From Warburgia ugandensis (lineage: Eukaryota; Streptophyta; Magnoliopsida; Canellales; Canellaceae), in the NCBI GenBank assembly GCA_035236585.1, contig CP141126.1, positions 7,887,001 to 7,951,000 of the forward strand: a stretch of 64,000 bases of DNA, read 5' to 3'. This document shows, one piece after another, positions 1-11,100 of the stretch. A program made the translations under genes and the position numbers. How positions within the stretch are numbered: the first letter of the stretch is position 1; every line of letters begins with the position of its first letter. The notes below the pieces were generated by a model, which worked only from the letters and a program-made list of their open reading frames with translations, ran no database searches and was not told the DNA's origin.

Positions 1-620
1 ATTTCTCTGGTTCCGGATCTTGTCTCAATTCTGAAACATCAAGGTGATTGGATGACTATAACATTCGAAAACTGTTTTTTCTTACTAGATGATTATGGAC
101 TGTTGTTTAAACTTCAAGCCATATTTCTGATCGTTCATGTGATGTGATCAAAAGCATATTTTTGAGATCCACTTAATCCTTGCTGTTTTTGGAACAGTAG
201 ACATCCAAAGTCGAGAAAATCAAATGGGCTGGCCTGATCAACCAAAGGTAGGGACCATCTTTCACCAGTGGGGCGCACAACAGTAACTTGCTATAGTTCC
301 TCTATAAAATATGAGAATGTTTATGATTTCTTCCCCCTGTTCGTGGACTCTTCAAACTTAATGACGTGGTTGGTGGAGGTGATGGGGGTGGAACCATAAA
401 ACCACTTAAGGATTACTGTTGCAAATTATAGTTGTGGATGATTTGGTATTGGTACAAAATGCCGTTGGAATCAAATTAATATGTACTTGAAATTGGATTT
501 GTGGAAGTCGTAGAGGTTCTAATTTCATTTATTAGATCAGGAGAGGCAGAAGAAGAGGAGAGTTGCAGGGGCATAGTTCCATTGTTATGCTCTATCTTTT
601 TGGCTAATCATGGTGCTAAT
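1..620. other. Intergenic, no gene seen
   Basis: No reading frame with recognisable protein similarity and no RNA gene was found. The sequence is AT-rich non-coding plant DNA leading to the first SINE. Confidence 0.4.
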
Positions 621-797
621 CGGGGAGCCTTGGCATAACGGTAGACTTGCTGTCATGTAATCTTGAGGTTACAAGTTCAAGGCGTAGAAACAGCCTCTTG
701 CAAAATACAAGGTAAAGTTGCATACTATTGACTCTTTGATGCACCCCTTCCTGGACCCCACATACACGGAAGCTTTGTGCACCAAAGCTGCCCTTTG
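621..797 (+). mobile_element. Au-type SINE, full length
   Basis: It starts with a tRNA-like head (GGGAGCCTTGGC), has a B-box-like GGTTACAAGTTCAAGG, the internal block AAACAGCCTCTTGCAAAAT, and ends AAAGCTGCCCTTTG. The element is flanked by a 10-bp target-site duplication, TGGTGCTAAT (611-620) and TGGTGCTGAT (798-807). The same consensus recurs about twenty times in the window. Family knowledge: Au SINEs are short Pol III elements mobilised by LINE machinery. Confidence 0.85.
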
Positions 798-1955
798 TGG
801 TGCTGATGGAACAGCTGAAGAAGATAGGGCACTGTTACTGTCCAACGATAGAGTTGATGGGCATGTACTGTAAACGATGATCACTAAGGCACATTCAGCT
901 ACTTCCTCATTAATTAGCATTTAAAATGCTCTATCTACCTTACTTCAGGGAGAACTAGACAGTGTACTTCATAAAGAATAGTTATGCTTCAGTGCCCGTG
1001 AAAAGAGGGAATTCTTCCCTAATCATCAGTGGTCCAGTTCCAAAAGTTGGACTAAAAAATAGTCCTTAGACCCATTATCACATGAAGCTAGAACCCAATA
1101 AGGTTTGGTGCCAAAAGTTTCCAAGCCAATATCATTAAGTTTTTGAACCAATCTGTCCTTTCAATTGCTTTTGCTTTTGCTTTTTCTATTGAGGAAGTAT
1201 GTGGTCAAGTCCATTGATGGAAAGGCTGGACTTGTCTAACCGGCTTAATCATATCATAATCCCTTCAAATAAATTTCTAAAACATGGCACCTTTGCCACC
1301 ATGAATAAGTTAACCAAACAATGGCCTAAGCAATAACAGAGGCATCATTCCATGCCTTAACGCGCATGCTTGTTTCCGACACTTACAAGTTAGCATTTGT
1401 ATATGTGCCCCTTGAGTGTGTGTGGTGTGTATATCCACCAAAACAATGGCGTTTATGGTGGGTTAGCTAAAACTGAACCCGTGACCTCACTATAGTGACT
1501 TTCAACAGCCTGATCTTAAAAGAACTGTTTGAGACAATTAAAAAAGCTGGCTGGAGTTATCCATCGATAATGATTTTCCACCTTGCTATTTACAGCCTTA
1601 AAACATGAAAAAAATTGCTCAAGGACAAAAGGCCCAGGGTTTAGCTCTTTGTTACAATAGTTTTACACATGTTTTGAGTGCTACAAATAATAAAGAACAA
1701 GATTTCTATCCATGGATGATTTTATAGAGTTTGTTTTCCACTGCCAAACAACCCAAAATGGTGACCTAAAGGTTTCTAATGATAAAAAATTTGAAGCAAG
1801 TTAACTTTGATAAAAACAGACATATTTAAAGATGAATATGGAGTAAACAAAATCACATCAAGAGAATATTTGACAAAAGAAAAAAAAAAAAAAACTAGAT
1901 CACATCAAGAACTCATAGAAGGGGAAAGCAATTGGGAGAGGTAATGGTACTATGC
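798..1955. other. Intergenic, no gene seen
   Basis: Non-coding DNA with a poly-A run near 1879-1894. No protein-like open frame was recognised. Confidence 0.4.
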
Positions 1956-2057
1956 TAGGACCAGATCTCTCATGGTTATAATGTTTCATCCGTATATACA
2001 ATAAACTAGGATCAGAACTCTCATGGTTTTAATTTTCCTTCCATATATACAACAAAG
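1956..2057. repeat. Two tandem copies of a 51-bp unit
   Basis: The units 1956-2006 and 2007-2057 both contain CTCTCATGGTT followed by an ATATATACAA block. They differ by several substitutions, so the duplication is not recent. They lie just beyond the stop codon of the small gene at 2110-2697 and may be part of its 3' untranslated region. Confidence 0.7.
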
Positions 2058-2109
2058 TGTATCATCTCTTCTACTTTGATCATTCAAACATACAAAAAGA
2101 AGCATATCT

Positions 2110-2697
2110 TTATGACTTCTTGGGATGGTGAGAATTATGAAGCAAAAATAGCTTCTTCAGTACCTTTAACATCACTAACATGCTTGGTCTTCTATGAGGA
2201 AGCATACTAGAGCCTTTGGACATCTTCAAGGCCTGCACACAGCACAGATCTGCCATCTCCGGTGCATCGAAATCGGATTCCCAACCGATGACGGAGTCGG
2301 AAACCGACCCAATAGAACCTTCCCTTCCTTTCTTATCAAAAGACCTCTGACCCAGTTCATCATCGTTAAAGTCCTCCCACAACATGTCCATCTTCTCCTC
2401 GTCCTCAACAGAATTCTCTTCACTGTTCTTTGAGAATTCAAGATCTCTAACTGAATTATAGTTTCTCTCGCCCACTTCCATTGCAGGGAAGCTTTTTCCT
2501 TCATGGGTCACTTCCGTTGTGGCTACATCTTCTGCTCTAGGTACTTGTTTTACGTCTTCTTGTTGGTGACATTCTGGTGAAACTGCAGAAGAAACAAACC
2601 AGAAAGGAGTGAGACCTGGAAACCGGCAATGAGAATTGTGATCTGTGATTACGGGGAAGGTGAAATCATCGGAAATGGGGCCTTTTTCCACCATCAT
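2110..2697 (-). CDS. Small acidic plant protein of unknown function, single exon
   Basis: This is a 195-residue open frame on the minus strand. I do not recognise a characterised family. The middle (about residues 70-150) is acidic and low in hydrophobic residues, with a block KMDMLWEDFNDDEL. The C-terminus is basic and hydrophobic, with PHRRPSMLVMLKVLKKLF and an end rich in His and Lys (HNSHHPKKS). That acidic block plus basic tail resembles conserved plant hypothetical proteins I have seen. The ATG at 2697 is the likely start, because an in-frame TAA lies about 40 bases upstream with no ATG between. A TATA-like box sits 86 bp upstream. There is no signal peptide. It could be nuclear or membrane-associated through the tail; this is inference. 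Confidence 0.6.
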   Translation of the reverse strand: MMVEKGPISDDFTFPVITDHNSHCRFPGLTPFWFVSSAVSPECHQQEDVKQVPRAEDVATTEVTHEGKSFPAMEVGERNYNSVRDLEFSKNSEENSVEDEEKMDMLWEDFNDDELGQRSFDKKGREGSIGSVSDSVIGWESDFDAPEMADLCCVQALKMSKGSSMLPHRRPSMLVMLKVLKKLFLLHNSHHPKKS

Positions 2698-2782
2698 CTC
2701 AACCTCGATCAGTTCTTGTTGTTCTGCAACAAAGTTTGCTTAGAAGACAGCTCGGTTCATAAATTCGAGCCAACTGCTTGAC

Positions 2783-2788
2783 TTTATA
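2783..2788 (-). promoter_or_regulatory. TATA-like box for the 2110-2697 gene
   Basis: On the minus strand the sequence reads TTTATAAAGT about 86 bp upstream of the predicted ATG at 2697, a usual distance for a plant core promoter. Support is positional only. Confidence 0.4.
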
Positions 2789-2789
2789 A

Positions 2790-4086
2790 ATGATGGGTAA
2801 GTGGAGAAAAAGGGTCCCATCGTTTTCATGGAAGTTGGACATCTCATCCACCGCCGGATTACACGGGGAAGAGAGGATCCCTTGCACATTTGCTTCTGTA
2901 AAGGACAAACCGACGTGGAAGGTGGCAAATGTAGCCGTTGAATTTGTGAACCCCTTCCCCCACTCAATGCAAGGCCAACGGCGAGTTCTTGGTTTGTTTT
3001 CTACTTCATTCCTCAGGGAAGTTGTCTGTAGACTCTGTACAACAAAAGGACAAGTCAAATTAGACAATCTTAGCCACTGGACCAGACTGCCTGGTGGCTT
3101 TTTCTAATGCTTTCCAGTTACATTTGAGGGCCCCTGCGGCGTACAGATGGTTAATTGACGAGCCAAACCATTGTGGATACTCGATAACCCAAACCTCTCC
3201 ATCAGATGGCCTCAACTGTGACATTGCTTGACATTTTACTGTATGTGTTTTTCAGACCTTTGCATCCAATCTTCCCTGCCGAATAATGGACCGGGATCGT
3301 CTCAATATGATCCTCCAAATGCGGTACAGAAGTAAGCGGTCAGGAGCATAAAACTCCTGTTCCTACATGCACTGTTATCTAGCCATGTAAATATTGTACA
3401 TCTACTCTTGTAAACACCATAAGAAAACTCATTCAATAGAGAGGCTGGCTGCCGCCGACCCAACCTCTGCCAAAGATAAACTATAAAGATAAATCTGTTC
3501 CATGGGGACCATAGAATTGCGCCTCTGGGTGTGTTGTCTCTATAAAGTTAAAAGGTCGATGATATCTCAACCGTAGTAGTAGGCCATAGTCAACACATTT
3601 TCACAAGGTCTGCTGTCATGGTAGGACATAGATTGGCCTACTTTCTCCACTGTATGTAGGGGAGGAAGTGGTTCTAGGTGGAAGTACAGAAAGGAAAATG
3701 AGAACGATAATCTTCTCGCGGCGGCATGACATAATGTGATAGGGAATCCGTGGACTATTGATGGGAATCTTAGTTGCTCAGAAACCATGTTAGGAAGGCT
3801 GTGAAAGGAGTTGGCTCCATGACATTCCGTGCTGTCGATATTCTAAACAGCTGTATTTCATGAGGGCCATCTCACCTCCAATGGCCTTAAACCAATGGGA
3901 CATCTGTGCAAGAACAAAGTGTCAACCTCCAGGCCAGATACTCGGCGTGTGTTGGTTGCTGATGCCGGTAGGCCTTTCCGAAGAAAATCAATAGAACCTG
4001 ATGCCTGTGAATGCCCTTCGTTAGAGGATCAAGATCACAATTTCGAAAAGTAACCATAAGGCAGTGCTGGACATCTGCCTTTGGTG
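2790..4086. other. Intergenic / promoter side of small gene
   Basis: There are several short open frames on both strands (for example near 2790-3107), but none has protein-like composition. Likely promoter and spacer DNA. Confidence 0.35.
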
Positions 4087-4228
4087 TGCTGCCTAGTGCA
4101 CGAATATCTCACCTATGCAGGGTTTGGGGAAGGGGCGAACCACAAGGGTCTGTAACACGCAGTCCTACTTTGCATCTTTTGCAAAAGACTGTTTCCATAC
4201 CTTGAATCCATGACCTCAAATTCACATC
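4087..4228 (-). mobile_element. Au-type SINE, 5'-truncated
   Basis: Read on the minus strand it has the SINE body and 3' end (reverse of GCTGCCTAGTGCACG, GTTTGGGGAAGGGGCG, GACTGTTTCCATACC). The tRNA-like head is missing beyond about 4228. Confidence 0.75.
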
Positions 4229-4509
4229 AACTTCAATATCAATTCAGTCACACTAAATCAACTACCTTAGCCGTAACCCATTGCCATTTGGAGATGGCTG
4301 GTTGTCGATTGAGCCAAAAATGAAGCTAATTTTAAAGGTCTCGGGCAGCAGGATAGCAAGTAGGGTCACATGGATAGTAATTAAAACCCTTAGTTTGTTG
4401 TTGTTTCTCACACTGATCGGATAATCTTAGACCTCCACCAAAGACCATTAATCCATAGAGCCTTTCCCGGGGTTCCACCGGTGCATACTTTTGAGATATG
4501 CTATAGCGT

Positions 4510-4686
4510 AAAAAGGACAGGGCGCAAAGCTCCAGTGTATGTGGGGTTCGAGTAAGGAGCAGACCACAAAGGCCAATAGTACGCAGCCTTACCTTGCATT
4601 TTGCAAGAGGCTAGTTTTACACCTTGGAACCCGTGACCTCAAGGTCATTCGACGACAACTTTACCGTTGAACTAAGGCTCTCCTTC
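4510..4686 (-). mobile_element. Au-type SINE, near full length
   Basis: Minus-strand copy containing all consensus blocks, from AGAGCCTTAGTTCAACGG at the high end to the GGGCGCAAAGC-type 3' end. It is diverged, and no clear target duplication was found. Confidence 0.8.
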
Positions 4687-5180
4687 AGACATGGCATAGC
4701 ATGACACCCAAAATATTTCGACAACTGCTGGCGGAACAGAATTGCCTCCATATTGGAAAAGAGATATTTTGAGCAAAACCCTTTTGCCGCTTGGGGAAAA
4801 GAGAAATACTTGCTTGAAAGCATCTTATGCCTTGATTTTCATTTTCTGAATAAATCGTCTGTAATGAATCTTACAGAAGGATCTCCCCTAACAAATGAAT
4901 CGCACCATACAATAATTCCAATAAAACCCCAGATATAAAGTTCAACTGCCAAGCACCCTGAAAAGGAGCCCTGTTCTGGCTCTTTTGACATTGAAGCTGA
5001 GGTACATTTCTGCATAGCCGATTTGATTCGATTAGGCTTTACAATGTCTCATACAAGGGGAAGCAAGTGCTTCATTCGGGGATCCATTCCATGCAGGCCG
5101 TGTAACAAAAATAGGGTGATGGCAGAGAGTTGTCTCAAAAGCATGGAAGCTCGTGGATAAAGGTAGAGATCAAAATGAAT

Positions 5181-8100
5181 TCATACTGGCGACCACAATG
5201 ATTCCTGGCACCTCAGTGGAATGCCTTCACCATCCTCTTCGGCATGCTTAGGAAGGCGCATGGATGAAGATGTTGATAAACCTGTACATAAGTGTAATGG
5301 CAATATTGGTTCTACAATCAAAATGAGAAAAAACAAGTAGAACAAAGTAGGAGGCATACCGTCACTCAAGTCCTTTGTTCTGTGGAGAAGAAAAGTGCCC
5401 GAGAGGATTGTCACAAACCCACACATTTCTGTGACAATTTGAGTACCATTCTGCCCGGCCCAGTCCTGACCAAGAAATCAAAAATTGTAAATGGCCATAT
5501 CAAGCTTGTCGATATGCTGAAAAGATACCCATAACTAGCTAAGCACTCTTAGATCAGTCCCTTGTCCATTACACAGGAGAATTTCACAACTTTCGGCAGT
5601 TGAATGAGAATTCTCCAAATCCACCATGTTATTGAAACACGGGGGAATCTGCAGAACTTCAGAGCTACATTTGAACTGTTGTTGCAAAGCAAATTTTTTG
5701 ACATTCCTTTAAAGGATCATTTTGTATTTTCTTAGTTTAGCATCATGATTCCAATTGTTACTTGTGGTGTTTTACTTTGTTGTTTTTAATTTCATACACT
5801 TATAGAGTACATCAACGGAATGAATACTAGAGACTGAAGATAATTTTGTTGGAAGATAGAATTTAATGATGATTTAACGTTGGTTAAAGATGAGTTAACA
5901 AAACATCTGCACAATGAGATTTCATGTCGGCGTAAATACAAAGCTAGAGTTATAAAAAGAAGCATTAGAACCTAAAGGATTTAAAATCAGCTGAACTAAG
6001 ATAGAGTATATGAAATGCAATTTTAGTGAGGAGAGGAGCGAGAGTAGGGCACCAATAAAGATTGATAACCAACAAGTCTCTGTAAACGACCACTTCCGGT
6101 ACTTAAGATCGATAATTCATGAGTGGAGAGATTGAGAGGGAGGTCACCTAGAGAATCCAAGTGGGTTGGAACAAATGGAGATGTGCATCTAGAGTTTTGT
6201 GTGATCAACGAGTGCCACTCAAACTAAAAGGAAAATTCTATAGGATGGTGATAAGGCCGGCCATGCTCTATGGATCAGAGTGTTGGGCAGTTAAAGAACA
6301 CATGTTCATATGAAGAGCATAGCATAAATGCGGGTGTTGAGATGAATGACTGACAAGACGAGAAAGGATAAAATTAGGAATAAAAACATTAGAGGAAACT
6401 TAGGGGTAGCACCAATAGGTTTAGATGAGGAAGATTAGATTTAGATGATTTAGACATGCCCAACAAAGACCGAAAACTGCACCAGTTAAAAGGATTTGGT
6501 TTGGGCATGTCCAACAAAGACTAAAAACGGCACCAATTAAAAGGAGTGAGGCAATGCAAGTGGAAAGTTCTAAAAGGGCAAGGGAATAAATGGCACCAAT
6601 TAGAAGGAGTGAGGCAATGCAAGTAGAAGGCTCTAAAAGGCAAGGCAAAAGGCCTAAAAGAACGTGGATAGAAGTTGTGAGAAAATATTTAAAAACTTTA
6701 GGCCTAAATGAAGCAATGATACTTAATAGAGAGGAATAGAGGAACAAGATTCATGCTACCAACCCCTAATTGGGATAAGGTCTTGATGATGATGATGATG
6801 ATGACAGAATTTAATGATGATACAAGATAAAACTGCATACTATAGACCCTTTGTGGTCTGCCTCTTCCCCGAATCCTGCATGAGCACAAGTTTTATGCAT
6901 CGGGCTGCACTTTTTATAGAATTTAATGATAATATTCTCAAGGTGCAAAAATTGATACCATAAAAAACAAAAAGGCAGCCTAGTGCACGAAGCTCCTGCA
7001 TATGTGAGGTCTGGAGAAGGAGCAGACCACAAAGGGTCTACAGTACACAGCCTTACCTTGCTTTTTTGCAAGAAGGTATTTCCATGCCTCTAACCCTTGA
7101 CCTCCAGGTCACATTGCGACAACTATACCGTTGTGCCAAGGCTCCCTTTCTGCAAAAATTGATACAATATGTAGGTAAATTCCCCAATGCATATTAGAAA
7201 ATAGTGAGGAAGATAGAATTATAGAAGCATCTTCTCTATCTCACAATTTCAGAAAAAAAATCACTAAGTCACTTTTGCACCATCAAATCAGATCATATTC
7301 ATAATTTCCCAGAAAATCCACCTCCAAATCAACTTCATTTCACAGCACTAAGCCTCAATCAGGAATGAGCCAAGAATCAGATCAAACTACAAATATTAGA
7401 AGAAAAATGGCCACAATCACAATTATACCATCATATCACATTCCATCTGTCCCTTTGTCATCAAGTGCCTTGATGATATTGCTTCAGTCATAGCACTAAG
7501 AAAATAGTCACCCTTAAACATGTGTAGCCAGGCAGCAAACAAAAGGACATGTGATACTGCCTTCCTCCTTTCTAATTACTTTACAAAATATAGCCTGACC
7601 ACCTGACCATTGTTTACCTTTTCCTTTTTTTCCTTTCCGAATGACAACTATTGTGATCTGTACTATATTTGACACAGTATTGGAGCTTCCATGACCTCTA
7701 ATGACAGTGTAAAATCAAGTTAGGAGTAAATCTTCCACCCATATTTCCTCCTTTGGTCCTCTTCAAAACACTGCATTGCTCCTATAGCAACTAAGCAAAC
7801 ATGACGGTGGAACATCTAACTTGATTGAATATATGTATTTTAGCAGGTTTCCCCATTCCCAGTTCTGTGAAAAAAGAAAATTAGAAATAATTTCATATTT
7901 AACTAAATTAACCAGACATTTTTTACTTATTCACTGTGCCTTGTTTACAGACACTTAAGAGAACCTCTGCCTTCCAAATTATTTTAAGAACTTCAAGTTC
8001 CATGTTATTTTATAGTAATATGGAATGAATGTAGTCCCATTTCAGGTAATTAAGTTTTAAAAAGCTAGCAATAGATAAACTGTAGGCTCACATATTCCAA

Positions 8101-11100
8101 GGTTGTAAGGCTTGCAACCTCTAACGAGGTTCAGGTAGACAATGTACAAGGATTCTTTCCGTTCAAAGTTAGGAAGTTACAAGGACTGTATTCAGAAAAT
8201 AAAATGACAGATCCAAACTACCTCATCTTACATGATTATGTGTTTTGTAAGCAATCAAGGTATACCATTTCAGCCTAAGTAGTACGTAAAGAAATCTTCA
8301 GATGTCACTTACCAGTCAACATCTCTCAAGCTTTTAGGGATAAATTTCAATTTTAAATACTTGTTTTTATTTGTTTGAGGCGGCTTTTATATGCCCCAAG
8401 GAATGTATCTCTAACGACTATATCTCTCTCCCTTCTAAGGTCCACCTTGGACCTTAGTTTTCTAATGAAATCACCCACTCCAGAAAAAGAAAAGAAAAAA
8501 AATTAACAATAAAGCAATCAAGACATTTATTTGCAGATTACCTTAAACATGATCACACTGGCCAAAATAGTTAGGGATGTAAACATCACATAGTATATGG
8601 GAGATACAACTGCCGTGTTGAACGTATCGAGCGCCTGCAATTAAAATGTGAATGGTAAACATACTTTAGTAAAACAAGAACACAAAAATACACAATGGGA
8701 ATAAGAGTTTGAGGATATGCATAGGAATCAATGAACACTATTTAAGCACTTATAATCAAGCATGTACATGGAAAGCAAAACTTTAAAGAAACTCAAGATG
8801 CAGATTTAGGATTGATCCCCGATAATGGCAGATCACACAAATATCAATTCTTTTTCTTCCAAGGCAAGTACAGCAAGAAGTAGGTCTTAAACACTAGGAC
8901 ATGCGTTCAAAGCTGCTCATGGGTGCATGTTCAACATTCAGAAGAAGAAAAAATAGGGAAGATCCAATTTACACCCTCTTTGCAGCTTCCAATAACCTCC
9001 CCCGCCTCTTTGTTTATTTTTTCCTGAAAATCACTTTATTCTCAGGAAATGACAGCAAAAGGGGGTCAGTGATTTTCAGGAAAGTATAAATAGCAGGCGC
9101 AAATGCTAGGAAGGGAAAAGAAATGCCACTTGTAATATCAAACATCTGTTTCATATCTTGTCTATAAAAATATGAACATTTAAATGAAATTCTAAAACCC
9201 ATAAACAGCAGAGAAATGGTAGAGTTAAATGTTATCTTTGAATGGAAAAGTGATCAGTTAGTTTGCAGCAGGAGCAAGTGGAGTATGGGAGTTCGATTAT
9301 AGGAAGGGGACCGAAGCTTTGATTAGATATTCCTGCTACTGAGTGCTGATCATAAGCTGATTGATCAGACATTCCTGCTACTAACTGCTGATCACAAGTG
9401 CCTTGCTAGATTCTTTTTCATTTTTGTCCACAAACTGCCATTGGATGGAGGCTTTCTCCTCCTTCAAAGGATCTGAGATGAGGATAACAGGAACTTGAGA
9501 CAGATTAGCCTTCACGTATTCCCTAAAATCACTCTCTTATCTTTTTCTACAATGATGATGAACACTCTTACTTAGTACCACCACTTGAGCTGGTGAATCA
9601 TGCAAATGTAGCGGCAATGCCTCTACCAAGACACTGCATACATACCAATCTCACAGCATAGCAAACATTTACTAGGATGGGATTACATAACACTACAAAT
9701 GAGATTAGATACCTGGGTCCGGACAGCACTAAACTTTGCAAAAGAATAAGAAAGCAATAAACTTCTCTAGACGATGGGGTTCTGTGAAGTCCACTATATC
9801 CACCAATTGGATTTCATACAATGAGAACCAAAATTCAGAACAGAACAGGAATAAAGCCTCACCAAGTAACAGAAGCTTTGAGGTAAACCTATCACAACGG
9901 TTGGCTAATTTAGCCACTAAAGATCCCAAAGAGAAGCCATGCAGTAACACGTAAATTGATGAAGGATGTTATGATTCTAGAAACTTGGGATTAATTTATC
10001 TCCAGATCAACAGGACAACTCAAAGAAAGGACCCAAAAGAAAGATATGCATCTGTTTGGTCTCTGAACTGGAAGATACTGTAGAAAACCTTTCTTGATTT
10101 TCCTCCAGAAACATTATCAACCTCCTAATTGAAAGGTTCTGAGCTTCACCTAAAAAAACAGTGCATAAACTTGAAAAATTAATTGTCAACATATGTTATT
10201 CACCTCTAATTCTTCATTGTGGATCAAATATAATTACTGATATTGAAGAAAGGAAAGAGTTCTTATATTATATTGTTTCCCATCCTTTATGAGGAGAGGA
10301 TCTAAACTAACTCAATGGAAGCACTAATGGAGATAATGATGCACATCCATGCTACTTATAAACTTTCCACATTGATATTTATTTATTTTTTTACTCTAAG
10401 CTCATTTTCTCTCCAGATGAGTGTAGATTTCAGGTGGGGCATCAAAACTTCAAAAAAGGATAGTTGTTCTTAATAGAACAGTATTATAAAATGACTCATA
10501 GCATTACGTATTACTTGATCGTGTAATTGTATCATCAAACGGCCACCATGGGAAAGCTGAAAATTGCATAAAAATTTTATTGAAACTACAAAACAGAAGG
10601 AAAGCAACTTGGCTTCATACAAGTGCATAAGAAACACCAGCCTTCCCATCAGAATAAAATGATTACAACAGGACCTAAGTTTGAGGAAGATTTTTAGCAA
10701 GCTAGCAGTACAATCAGGTCAGATCAGTATCCAGAAGTAGTGGGTTCTACGTACGCTGAAGATGAAATCCTTTTATGTCAATGAAGAAAGTATAGATGGG
10801 GAATCTCCTACATGGATATGAGGGGGCAATTTTTCATGATTTCACTGATAGGCTCAATTATATATCCTCCCAGATATGTATTGTTAAATAAACAACTTAA
10901 AATTGTTAGAGAAGATCCAGCTAGGATGATCAAGTGCAATCACATTTTTCAAATCAGAGTACAGAAAGATATTTTTATCATTAACTTGATTACTGAAAAT
11001 TTGAAGCAACAAAGTGTATAAGTTTATAAAGCAAATAGATGTATGCTCCCAAAAATAAGTCCATAAGTCTCAAATCACGTGGTATAACTGTCCACTAGAA

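Noticed and set aside
2790-3107. Overlapping open frames on both strands upstream of the small gene
   Set aside because: Composition is not protein-like and the region includes the probable TATA box and upstream DNA.
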